Made by a program: the position numbers and the translations under genes
Part shown: positions 55,327-62,742 of the stretch, in pieces
How the letters are laid out: each line of letters opens with the position of its first letter
Numbering within the stretch: the stretch's first letter is position 1
The notes under the pieces: model-generated
The model's input: the letters and a program-made list of their open reading frames with translations, nothing else
What the model was told of the DNA's origin: nothing
Database searches by the model: none
From: Hymenobacter glacialis
Lineage (GTDB): Bacteria > Bacteroidota > Bacteroidia > Cytophagales > Hymenobacteraceae
Reading direction: 5' to 3'
NCBI RefSeq assembly: GCF_001816165.1
Contig: NZ_MDZC01000057.1
Location: 167,931 to 231,930 of the forward strand
DNA length: 64,000 bases

Positions 55327-56340
55327 ATGAACAATAAAAAGAACGTCATGCTGCGCTTGCCGAAGCATCTCTACCGCGCGAGTAATCTAGTTACTGCTGC
55401 GGTAAAGATGCTTCGGCAAGCGCAGCATGACGTTTCCTCTGGGTTAGTTCTTTCCTTGTGCCTGCTCACCACCGCTGCCTGCGCCCAGGTCGCGGCGCCC
55501 TCCGCGGCGTCTGTGGCGCCCGCGGCCAGGCAGATAGCGGCGCCCGTGCAAGCCGTAGCGGTACCTGCGGCTGACGGTGCATCTGCCGCCGCCTGGAAAT
55601 TTATCCGCCTCATCAAGCTGCGCAACCCCGGCGCGGCGTCGCTGGACCGACGCGGTGCGCTCTACGTGGCCGATGCCGACAACAACCTGCGCCAGTACAG
55701 CCCCCAGGGCCTGCTGCTGAACACCTACGCGCCTGCCCAGCCCGGCAACGTGGCCCAGGTAGAGGCCTGGAACGTGACCACCACGCTGGTCTTTAACGAC
55801 GACCGGCAGCAGCTGGTCCTGCTCGACCGCTTCCTGACACTCATCACCGAAATGCGTCTGGCCGACTTCCTGGACGGCACGGTGCGTGTGGCCACGCTAG
55901 CGCCCGACAACCGCATCTGGCTGCTCGACGAAAGCAACCTGGTGCTGCGCGAGTTCGACCCCAACACCCGGCTCGTCATTCAAAATACCCCGCTGGATTT
56001 GATTATTGGCCGCGCCCGGCCGGACTTCCGCTTCCTGCGGCAGTACCAGAACAATACCTACTTAGTGGACCGGAACACGGGCATTTACGTGTTCGACAAC
56101 CTGGGCACGTACCGGATGAAGATGCCCATCGCCGGCCTGAACATGGTAGGCTTTCGGGGCGATGAGCTGTACTACTTCGCCGACGGGGCGCTGCACTTTA
56201 CGCACCTCTACAACCAGACCGAACGCCGCGTGGCCCTGCCCGCCGACGTGCCGGCGGCCGAGGTGCGTCAGGTGCTGGTAGGGGAAGGGTTTGCGTATAT
56301 TTTCACTGCAGCGGGAGTGTCAGTGTATCAATGCAACTAG
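55327..56340 (+). CDS. Hypothetical lipoprotein with repeat-derived N-terminus
   Basis: Open frame of 337 aa. Codons 6-36 lie in a palindromic repeat (55342-55434). Internal ATGs within it (notably at 55408, giving MLRQAQHDV) run in frame into a lipoprotein signal: h-region SGLVLSLCLL and lipobox LTTAAC. The start at 55408 would give the cleanest signal peptide, so the repeat probably supplies the start and n-region. The rest (residues about 85-330) has recurring strand motifs like NNLRQYSPQGLLLNTYAP and NTGIYVFDNLGTYRMKM, resembling a six-bladed beta-propeller such as NHL repeats. The family is not certain. Confidence 0.65.
   Translation: MNNKKNVMLRLPKHLYRASNLVTAAVKMLRQAQHDVSSGLVLSLCLLTTAACAQVAAPSAASVAPAARQIAAPVQAVAVPAADGASAAAWKFIRLIKLRNPGAASLDRRGALYVADADNNLRQYSPQGLLLNTYAPAQPGNVAQVEAWNVTTTLVFNDDRQQLVLLDRFLTLITEMRLADFLDGTVRVATLAPDNRIWLLDESNLVLREFDPNTRLVIQNTPLDLIIGRARPDFRFLRQYQNNTYLVDRNTGIYVFDNLGTYRMKMPIAGLNMVGFRGDELYYFADGALHFTHLYNQTERRVALPADVPAAEVRQVLVGEGFAYIFTAAGVSVYQCN
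55342..55434. repeat. GTCATGCTGAGC-type palindromic repeat inside a coding sequence
   Basis: Arms 55342-55377 and 55399-55434 pair at 35 of 36 positions around a 21-nt loop that itself folds (AGTAA/TTACT). The variable stem section is CTTGCCGAAG/CTTCGGCAAG. Its length (93 bp) is divisible by three and it has no stop in the gene's frame, so it is translated if the upstream start is used. Confidence 0.88.
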
Positions 56341-56452
56341 CGGCTGGTAGTGATGAGCTAGGGATAATGGAGGCGAGGTCAGGGGTAACCTCTGGAAAAG
56401 TAGGTGCGTTAGGTTTAGCCAGTCCTTCCATCTTCCATTATTTCCACTTTTC

Positions 56453-57619
56453 ATGAAAGCACTCCGAATTCACGGCATGCGCGATGTTCGCGTGGACACC
56501 GTAGACGACCCCAAACTGCTTGATTCCCGCGACGCCATCATTCGCGTGACCAGCACGGCCATTTGCGGGTCCGACCTGCACATCTACAACGGCAGCATTC
56601 CGCAGCCCCGGCCCATGGTGCTGGGCCACGAGTTTATGGGCATTGTGGAGGAAGTAGGCAAGGGCGTGGGCAACCTCAAGCGCGGCGACCGGGTGGTGGT
56701 GCCGTTCCCCATTGCCTGCGGGCACTGCCTGTTTTGCAACCACGAGCTGCCCGGCCACTGTGAAAACTCCAACCCCGAACACTACGGCCCCGAGGGCGGC
56801 CTGATGACCGAAAAAGGCGGGGCTCTCTTCGGCTACACCGACCTGTACGGCGGCTACGACGGCGGCCAGGCCGAGTACGCCCGCGTGCCCTACGCCGACT
56901 TCGGCCCCCGCAAAGTGCCGGACAACCTCACCGACGAGCAGGTACTGTTTCTCACCGATATCTTCCCCACCGGCTACTCTGGCATCGACTGGGCCAATGT
57001 GAAGGGTGGCGAAGTGGTGGCCATTTTTGGCGCTGGGCCGGTGGGCATCATGGCGGCCAAGTCGGCGTGGCTGCGCGGGGCCAGCCGCGTCATCATCGTC
57101 GACACCCAGGCTTACCGCCTCGACCTGGCCGCCAAAGCTGCCAACGCCGAGGGCATTCTTTGGGAAAACCACGACCAGGTGGTGGACGAAATCCGGAGCA
57201 AGAGCCGCGGCTACGGCGCCGATGTAGTGGTAGAAGCCGTGGGCTTCGAGCCCGACCGCAACCTGCTCGACCGCGCCAAGGCCGTAATCAACGTGGAAAA
57301 AGGCTCCGACAAGGTGCTGCTGGCCTGCCTGAGCGCCGTGCGCCGCGGCGGCTACGTGTCGGTGCTGGGCGTGTACTCCTCGCCCTTCGACAACTTCCCC
57401 ATCCATCAGTTCTTCGACAAAGGCCTCACCATTCAGGGCGGCCAGGCCCCGGCCCACAAGCACATCGACAAGCTGCTGAAGCACGTGTCGGACGGCGACG
57501 TGCGCCTCGACGACATCATTTCGCACCGCCTGCCACTCAGCCAGGCCCCGCACGGCTACGACATCTTCCGCAACAAAAAGGACAACTGCACCAAAGTGGT
57601 GCTGAAGCCCGGCGCCTAG
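56453..57619 (+). CDS. Zinc-dependent alcohol/formaldehyde dehydrogenase
   Basis: 388-aa medium-chain dehydrogenase. Catalytic zinc: Cys in TAICGSDLH and GHEFMG (His and Glu). Structural zinc cysteines are in CGHCLFCNHELPGHC. NAD-binding motif GAGPVGIMAAKSAW near residue 190, with a family-typical insertion of EHYGPEGGLMTEKGG. The sequence is closest in type to glutathione-independent formaldehyde dehydrogenases and related stand-alone ADHs. Substrate unproven. A terminator at 57670 closes the unit. Confidence 0.9.
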   Translation: MKALRIHGMRDVRVDTVDDPKLLDSRDAIIRVTSTAICGSDLHIYNGSIPQPRPMVLGHEFMGIVEEVGKGVGNLKRGDRVVVPFPIACGHCLFCNHELPGHCENSNPEHYGPEGGLMTEKGGALFGYTDLYGGYDGGQAEYARVPYADFGPRKVPDNLTDEQVLFLTDIFPTGYSGIDWANVKGGEVVAIFGAGPVGIMAAKSAWLRGASRVIIVDTQAYRLDLAAKAANAEGILWENHDQVVDEIRSKSRGYGADVVVEAVGFEPDRNLLDRAKAVINVEKGSDKVLLACLSAVRRGGYVSVLGVYSSPFDNFPIHQFFDKGLTIQGGQAPAHKHIDKLLKHVSDGDVRLDDIISHRLPLSQAPHGYDIFRNKKDNCTKVVLKPGA

Positions 57620-57669
57620 CGCCTGCCGCGGAACGCTCACGCGACAAGTTCTCACCGGAACGATTCCAT

Positions 57670-57705
57670 AAAAAAGGAACCTGCTCACTGCAGGTTCCTT
57701 TTTTT
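57670..57705 (+). terminator. Intrinsic terminator after the dehydrogenase gene
   Basis: AAAAAAGGAACCTGC paired with GCAGGTTCCTTTTTT, loop TCACT. Confidence 0.9.
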
Positions 57706-57749
57706 GTGGACTGCGGCGTTGTAAGACAGCCGGAATAATCTGGTCTGGT

Positions 57750-57757
57750 TATCTTTG
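57750..57757 (+). promoter_or_regulatory. Putative -7 promoter element (TATCTTTG)
   Basis: Exact TAnnTTTG match 46 bases before the subtilase start. No well-placed -33 TTG was found. Confidence 0.45.
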
Positions 57758-57803
57758 ACTAGAGACGAGCTAAGCTGATTTTTCTACCAGGAAACCTGCC
57801 TAC

Positions 57804-60479
57804 ATGGGAGCACCACAACGCGGGCCTACGGGCTGCAACACAACAAGCAGCACGCTGCGGCGGGGCACAAAAGCGGCCCTGCTTGCGGTGCTGCTTTCGG
57901 CGCAGGCCGTGGTGGCCCAAACCCAGCTTCGGCCCGAGGTGCAGGCCAAGTTGGCCCCCGGCCTTCAGGCCATCGCGCTGCAGAAAACCACCCGCTCCGT
58001 ACGCGTGCGCGTGACCGACCCCGCGGCTTTCCGGCAGTGGCTGGGACAGCACCTGCCCGCCGCCCGCGCCACGCAGCCCACGCCCGCGGCCCGCACCCTC
58101 ACCGTAGCGAACCTGAGCGGTGCCGCGCTGGCCCAGCTGGCGGCCTGCCCATTGGTGAGCTTTGTGGACGTAGCCGACCGTCCCGCCCACCAGGAGCGGC
58201 AGCTGAACAACTCCGACCTGTCGGTGAATGCCATTGCGGCGGTGCACGCCCGCTTTCCGGAGCTGGCGGGGCAGGGCCACACGGTTTCGGTGAAGGAACT
58301 GCCCTTTGATGCGACCGACATTGATTTTAAGGGCCGGGTGGTAGGCGCCAACGGTTTTCCGAAGCCGCCTTCGCCCCACGCCACCGACATGGCCACGCTC
58401 ATCGGCGGTGCCGGCAACTCCAGCCCCCAGGGCCGGGGCGTGGCCCGGCAGGTGCGGCTGGCCACTTCCAACTTTGCCCGCCTGCTGCCCGACGAGGACC
58501 AGCAACTGGTGCCGGCCGGCATTTCGGTGCAAAACCATTCTTATGGCACGGGCATCGAGAACTACTACGGGCTCGAATCGCAGGACTACGACCGGCAGGT
58601 GCGGGCCTATCCGACCCTGTTGCACGTTTTCTCCTCCGGTAATTCGGGCCTGCTGACCAGCGACGCCGGTCCGTACCGCAACATTCCCCGCGTAGCCAAC
58701 CTCACGGGCCAGTTCAAGATGTCGAAGAACACCCTGAGCGTGGGCGCCACCGGCCCTGCCGGACAAGTTGATGTGCTCAGCTCGCGCGGCCCGGCCTACG
58801 ACGGCCGCGTGAAGCCGGAGCTGGTGGCCTACGGCGAAGGCGGTTCTTCCGAGTCGGCGGCCCTCGTTTCAGGCATAAGCGTGCTGCTGCACCAGGTGTA
58901 CCGCGACCAGAACAACGGCGCACTGCCTTCCGCCGCCCTTGTTAAAGCTGTGCTGCTGAACAGCGCCGACGACATCGGCCGGCCCGCGGTGGACTTTGTG
59001 AGCGGCTTCGGACAGGCCGATGCCCTGGGTGCCATTCGCACCATGCGCAACAAGCAGTATTTCAGCGAAACGGTCACCACGGGCTCGCAGCAGCTCTTCA
59101 CCATCTCGATACCGGCTGGCACGGCGCAACTCAAGGCCACCTTGGCATGGAACGACCCCGAAGCGGCTGCCAACGCCACGGGCTCGCTCGTCAATGATTT
59201 GGACCTGGCCGTTCTGGACCTGAGCACCGGCAAGGAAATTTATCCTTGGGTGCTGAGCACGTTTCCCCACGCCGATTCGCTGGCGCTGCCCGCCCGCCGT
59301 GGGCTCGACCGGTTGAACAACGTAGAACAGGTGACCGTGAACCTGCCGGCGGCGGGTACCTACGTTCTGCGGGTGCGGGGCACCAGCGTGCTCCAGGGCC
59401 CGCAAGCCTTCAGCCTGGCCTATGAGATAAACGCCCCTGGCCTGGAATGGACGAGCCCACCCACCGTAGGCAACGTGCGGCCCGGCGCCACCACCACCCT
59501 GCGCTGGCAGTGGCACGGTCCCGCCACCGCCGCCCGGCTGGAATACCGGCCCGTGGGCGCAGCGCAGTGGCGCGTGGTGAACCCCGGCGTGGCCCTCGCC
59601 GAAAACCGCACTGCCTGGGCCGTGCCCGATACCACCACACTGGCGCAGTTGCGCCTGGTAGCAGGCAGCCAGGTCTTTACCTCCGATGAATTTGCCATTG
59701 TGCGGGTGCCGCCCGTGCAGGTAGGCTACGCCTGCCCCGATGAGGCGCTGCTGCAATGGGCCCGGGTGCCCGGCGCCACGCAGTACCAGGTGTACCAGCT
59801 CGGAGCTACCATGCTGGAGCCCCTCTTACGCACCGCCGACACCACCCTGGTGCTCAGCCGCACCCAGCTGGCCACCCGGCACTACGCGGTAGCGCCGGTG
59901 CTGCGGGGCCAGCTGACCGAGCCCGGCAGTACCATCGACTACACCACCCAGGGCACCGCGTGCTACTTCCGCTCGTTTCTGGTCCGGCAGCTGGTCGGCG
60001 ACGTGGTGCGCTTCGACGTGGAACTGGGGAGTGTGTTTCGGTTGAAGTCGGCCACCCTGGAGCGCATGGGCACGGGTAGCTTTGAAGCTGTGCAAACCAT
60101 CTCACCGGTTGCCCAAACCCGCTTTCTGATGACCGATGTGCCGCCAGCTGCCGGCCGCTACCTCTACCGCGTGCGGCTGGAAAACCTGGCGGGCCAGCTG
60201 TTCTACAGCACCGTGGAAGAAGCCTTCCTGTTGCAGTCCGGTGCCGCTCAGGCATACCCCAACCCCGTGCCAGCCGGCGACGTCCTGAAACTGGTGGCCA
60301 ACACCAGCGCCGCGGTCAGCATTCAGCTATTTGATATGCTGGGCAAATTCCAGCGCGAAACCAAAGTCGATGGGGTCATCAACACCATTGACACCCAGGG
60401 CCTGAAGCCGGGTTTGTACCTGCTGCGTGTGCGACTGGAAAACCAGGCCGAGCAAATCATTCGGGTCGTCATTCAATAA
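57804..60479 (+). CDS. S8 family serine peptidase with T9SS sorting domain
   Basis: 891-aa secreted subtilase. The signal peptide ends near QAVVAQ. The catalytic Asp region is VSVKELPFDATDIDFKGR, the His in SPHATDMATLIGG, the oxyanion Asn in VFSSGNSG and the Ser in GGSSESAALVSGISV. These depart from the textbook DTG/HGTH/GTSMAxP motifs but keep all four residues. Residues about 440-560 are a jelly-roll-like P domain (WNDPEAAANATGSLVNDLDL), followed by fibronectin-like segments. The final about 75 residues are a type A sorting domain (AYPNPVPAGD, DMLGKF, GLKPGLYLLRVR). Likely surface-exposed. A terminator follows. Confidence 0.9.
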   Translation: MGAPQRGPTGCNTTSSTLRRGTKAALLAVLLSAQAVVAQTQLRPEVQAKLAPGLQAIALQKTTRSVRVRVTDPAAFRQWLGQHLPAARATQPTPAARTLTVANLSGAALAQLAACPLVSFVDVADRPAHQERQLNNSDLSVNAIAAVHARFPELAGQGHTVSVKELPFDATDIDFKGRVVGANGFPKPPSPHATDMATLIGGAGNSSPQGRGVARQVRLATSNFARLLPDEDQQLVPAGISVQNHSYGTGIENYYGLESQDYDRQVRAYPTLLHVFSSGNSGLLTSDAGPYRNIPRVANLTGQFKMSKNTLSVGATGPAGQVDVLSSRGPAYDGRVKPELVAYGEGGSSESAALVSGISVLLHQVYRDQNNGALPSAALVKAVLLNSADDIGRPAVDFVSGFGQADALGAIRTMRNKQYFSETVTTGSQQLFTISIPAGTAQLKATLAWNDPEAAANATGSLVNDLDLAVLDLSTGKEIYPWVLSTFPHADSLALPARRGLDRLNNVEQVTVNLPAAGTYVLRVRGTSVLQGPQAFSLAYEINAPGLEWTSPPTVGNVRPGATTTLRWQWHGPATAARLEYRPVGAAQWRVVNPGVALAENRTAWAVPDTTTLAQLRLVAGSQVFTSDEFAIVRVPPVQVGYACPDEALLQWARVPGATQYQVYQLGATMLEPLLRTADTTLVLSRTQLATRHYAVAPVLRGQLTEPGSTIDYTTQGTACYFRSFLVRQLVGDVVRFDVELGSVFRLKSATLERMGTGSFEAVQTISPVAQTRFLMTDVPPAAGRYLYRVRLENLAGQLFYSTVEEAFLLQSGAAQAYPNPVPAGDVLKLVANTSAAVSIQLFDMLGKFQRETKVDGVINTIDTQGLKPGLYLLRVRLENQAEQIIRVVIQ

Positions 60480-60516
60480 GTCCATTATTGCGGCCACGGC
60501 CGCACCCGGCAACAAC

Positions 60517-60550
60517 AAAAAGCCCCGACTCGCAGGAGTCGGGGCTTTTT
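60517..60550. terminator. Bidirectional intrinsic terminator
   Basis: 15-bp perfect stem AAAAAGCCCCGACTC/GAGTCGGGGCTTTTT around a 4-nt loop, between convergent genes. Confidence 0.92.
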
Positions 60551-60568
60551 GGTAAGAGTGCTAAGCGG

Positions 60569-61378
60569 CTAGTACAGCGCGTTCAGAGCCGTTTTGTCAT
60601 TGGAATTGAACGGGCGGTTCTGACCGCCGCCGATGCAGGCCAGCATGAAGGAGTTGGGGTCGGCGGCGGCCGGCGTGCCGGGAATCAGGATAGCACCAAC
60701 CGTGCTGGCGCCTTCGTTGCTGGTCGAACCACCACAGCTGTAGCTGCGGTCCATGTAGTCGGTGTGGCGGAAGCCGATGCAGTGGCCCACTTCGTGCGCC
60801 AGAATGGTGGCGATGTAGGTGGTGGGGTTGGCTGTGCCAATGGCACCGGAGTTAATCAGAACCTGGTTGTGGGGGTCGCCAGCGCTGGTAGGAAAGCCCG
60901 CCGATGCCAGATAACGCGCACTCTTGGGCGCCTGTGCCAAAACGATGTCTCCGCCCGATGACACCCGCGTCATGGAGAGGGTCAGGTTTTCGGCGTTGTA
61001 GCGAGCAATCATTTCGTCAGTGGCCGTTACATAAGCAGCGGGCAACGAAGTTGATACCGAAATCGTGATGTTGCGGCCCGTGCCGGCGTTTACCAGGTTA
61101 GTGGTGCGGTACTGCTCCTCGGCACCCACGCGCATGAGCTTCACCGGGCTGGGGTTGGCCAGGTCTTGTGGGGTGAGGAAAATGTCGCCTTCCACAATGT
61201 AGCCGCCTTCTACGGCCATAGCGCCTTGGGAAGTAAAGCCCAATTGCTTGATTTGGCTCAGGACTTCCTTGCTCACCTCGTCGGATTTGGTCAGCGACTC
61301 GCTCTCTTTGGAGCAGGACGTGAAGGAGAGGGCGGAAACAAAGCACAGGCCGGCGGCAAGTATGTTTTTTGTGTTCAT
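60569..61378 (-). CDS. M57-type metzincin metalloprotease lipoprotein (copy 1)
   Basis: 269-aa lipoprotein with signal peptide ending LSFTSC. After a propeptide-like region (VEGGYIVEGDIFLTPQDL) the catalytic domain starts near residue 110. The zinc motif AHEVGHCIGFRHTDYM fits HExxHxxGxxH of metzincins and the M57 group. A downstream CGG...GQNRPF region and final ALNALY are shared with copy 2. Copies 1 and 2 are tandem and same-strand, separated by 171 bases, clearly a duplication. Confidence 0.87.
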   Translation of the reverse strand: MNTKNILAAGLCFVSALSFTSCSKESESLTKSDEVSKEVLSQIKQLGFTSQGAMAVEGGYIVEGDIFLTPQDLANPSPVKLMRVGAEEQYRTTNLVNAGTGRNITISVSTSLPAAYVTATDEMIARYNAENLTLSMTRVSSGGDIVLAQAPKSARYLASAGFPTSAGDPHNQVLINSGAIGTANPTTYIATILAHEVGHCIGFRHTDYMDRSYSCGGSTSNEGASTVGAILIPGTPAAADPNSFMLACIGGGQNRPFNSNDKTALNALY

Positions 61379-61549
61379 AGGAGGGAAAAGGGTTTTAAAA
61401 AAAAAGAAAAGGTTGAAAATGTGCCAGTAAGAAAATGATTGGCTGAATTCCTGGGTTTCTGACTTAAAAGAATGCGGTTGAAAATTAAAGACCCTGGTTT
61501 GCAAACAGTCTTTAGGCGCCTAGAAGTAGCTGAGCAAGTACCTGAGCTA

Positions 61550-62368
61550 CTAGTACACGTAGCTAAGGGCCGTTACGTCGCTCGAAGTGAACGGACGGTT
61601 TTGGCCGCTGCCTACGCAAGCCAGCATCCACGAGCCAGCGCTAGCGGTGGTAGGAGTGCCGGGAATGTGGATAGCGCCCACTGTGCTAGCACCTTCGTTG
61701 GAGAAAGCACCGCCACAGCTGTAGCTGCGGTCCATGTAGTCGGTGTGGCGGAAGCCGATGCAGTGGCCCATTTCGTGCGCCAGTACGGTTGCGATGTACG
61801 TGCTGGCGTTGGCAGTGCCCATGGCGTCGGAGTTTACCTGAACCTTGTTGAAAGGATTGCCGCCCGAAGGGAAACCTGCGGAAGCCAGGTAGGAAGAGCC
61901 ATCAGGCGCCTTGGTCATAAGGATGTTATAGGTACCCGACGAAACGCGCTGAAACTTTATCAGCAAGCTCTGGGCGTTATAGCGACGGATAGCCTCGTCC
62001 GTGGCCGTTACATAAGCCGATGGAAGGGTAGTAGAAACGGCAACGGTGATAGTACGGCCCGAGCCCACGCTCACCAGGTTGCTGGTGCGGTATTGCTCTT
62101 GGTCGCCCACGCGCAGCAGGCTGTACTCAGGCTTGGTGGCCAGGTTCTCATCGGTGATGACGATGTCGCCCTCCACCAAATAGCCGCCTTCCACGCGCTG
62201 AATGCCGTCGGTTGTCAGGCCCATTTCCTTAATCTGGCTAATGACTGCCTTGGACACGCCAATTTCTTGAATTGGTGCTACAGCCTCCTTTTCTTTTGAG
62301 CAGGAAGAGAGTGCCAACACCGAAGTGGTGAATAAGGCGGCAGCGGATAGTACATTTTTGAGTTTCAT
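61550..62368 (-). CDS. M57-type metzincin metalloprotease lipoprotein (copy 2)
   Basis: 272-aa lipoprotein with lipobox LALSSC. It is a close paralogue of copy 1: shared VEGGYLVEGDIVIT, LLRVGDQEQYRTSNLV, AYVTATDEAIRRYNAQ, the zinc site AHEMGHCIGFRHTDYM and GSGQNRPF. The N-terminal third is less alike, the zinc-site region almost identical. Lipoprotein anchoring and export are predicted; substrate is unknown. The long AT-rich upstream region probably holds its promoter. Confidence 0.87.
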   Translation of the reverse strand: MKLKNVLSAAALFTTSVLALSSCSKEKEAVAPIQEIGVSKAVISQIKEMGLTTDGIQRVEGGYLVEGDIVITDENLATKPEYSLLRVGDQEQYRTSNLVSVGSGRTITVAVSTTLPSAYVTATDEAIRRYNAQSLLIKFQRVSSGTYNILMTKAPDGSSYLASAGFPSGGNPFNKVQVNSDAMGTANASTYIATVLAHEMGHCIGFRHTDYMDRSYSCGGAFSNEGASTVGAIHIPGTPTTASAGSWMLACVGSGQNRPFTSSDVTALSYVY

Positions 62369-62742
62369 TTGTTTGTTTTCTTTTGGTAGGTGAAAAATTG
62401 TTAAAGGATGGACGCAATTAGAAGAGAATTAATGTGATTGACAATAGGATAATAGCTAAATATTAAAAATATTTCAAAATAAGCGTTCAATTGACTCTAA
62501 AGGCATTTGTGACTATACCTATAATATCCATTTGCCAAAATTTTGTACGTTTCTTAACAAAGTCACAATGTTTTGTTCGCAGTGCTTGTTTAATCTTATG
62601 CTTAAATTCCCTCATCAAGCCAGGAATGGCTTACTTAGCGGGGCCTGCGGGCCCAAAGTGCCCTAGCCGAATTTCGTATCTTTGCTAGGACCTGAATTTT
62701 CGTGGAAAACTTATTTTCCCTCAACTATATAAAACTGTACTA
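62369..62742. other. AT-rich divergent region with promoter of the PSP1 gene
   Basis: 374 bases without a gene. It is rich in A/T compared with the flanks. TATCTTTG at 62677-62684 fits TAnnTTTG and lies 58 bases before the PSP1 start. A 10-base GGGCCTGCGGGCCC palindromic tract sits at 62641-62654. Confidence 0.5.

Noticed and set aside
56438..57688. 416-aa minus-strand open frame
   Set aside because: Antisense to the zinc dehydrogenase gene, whose motifs are complete.
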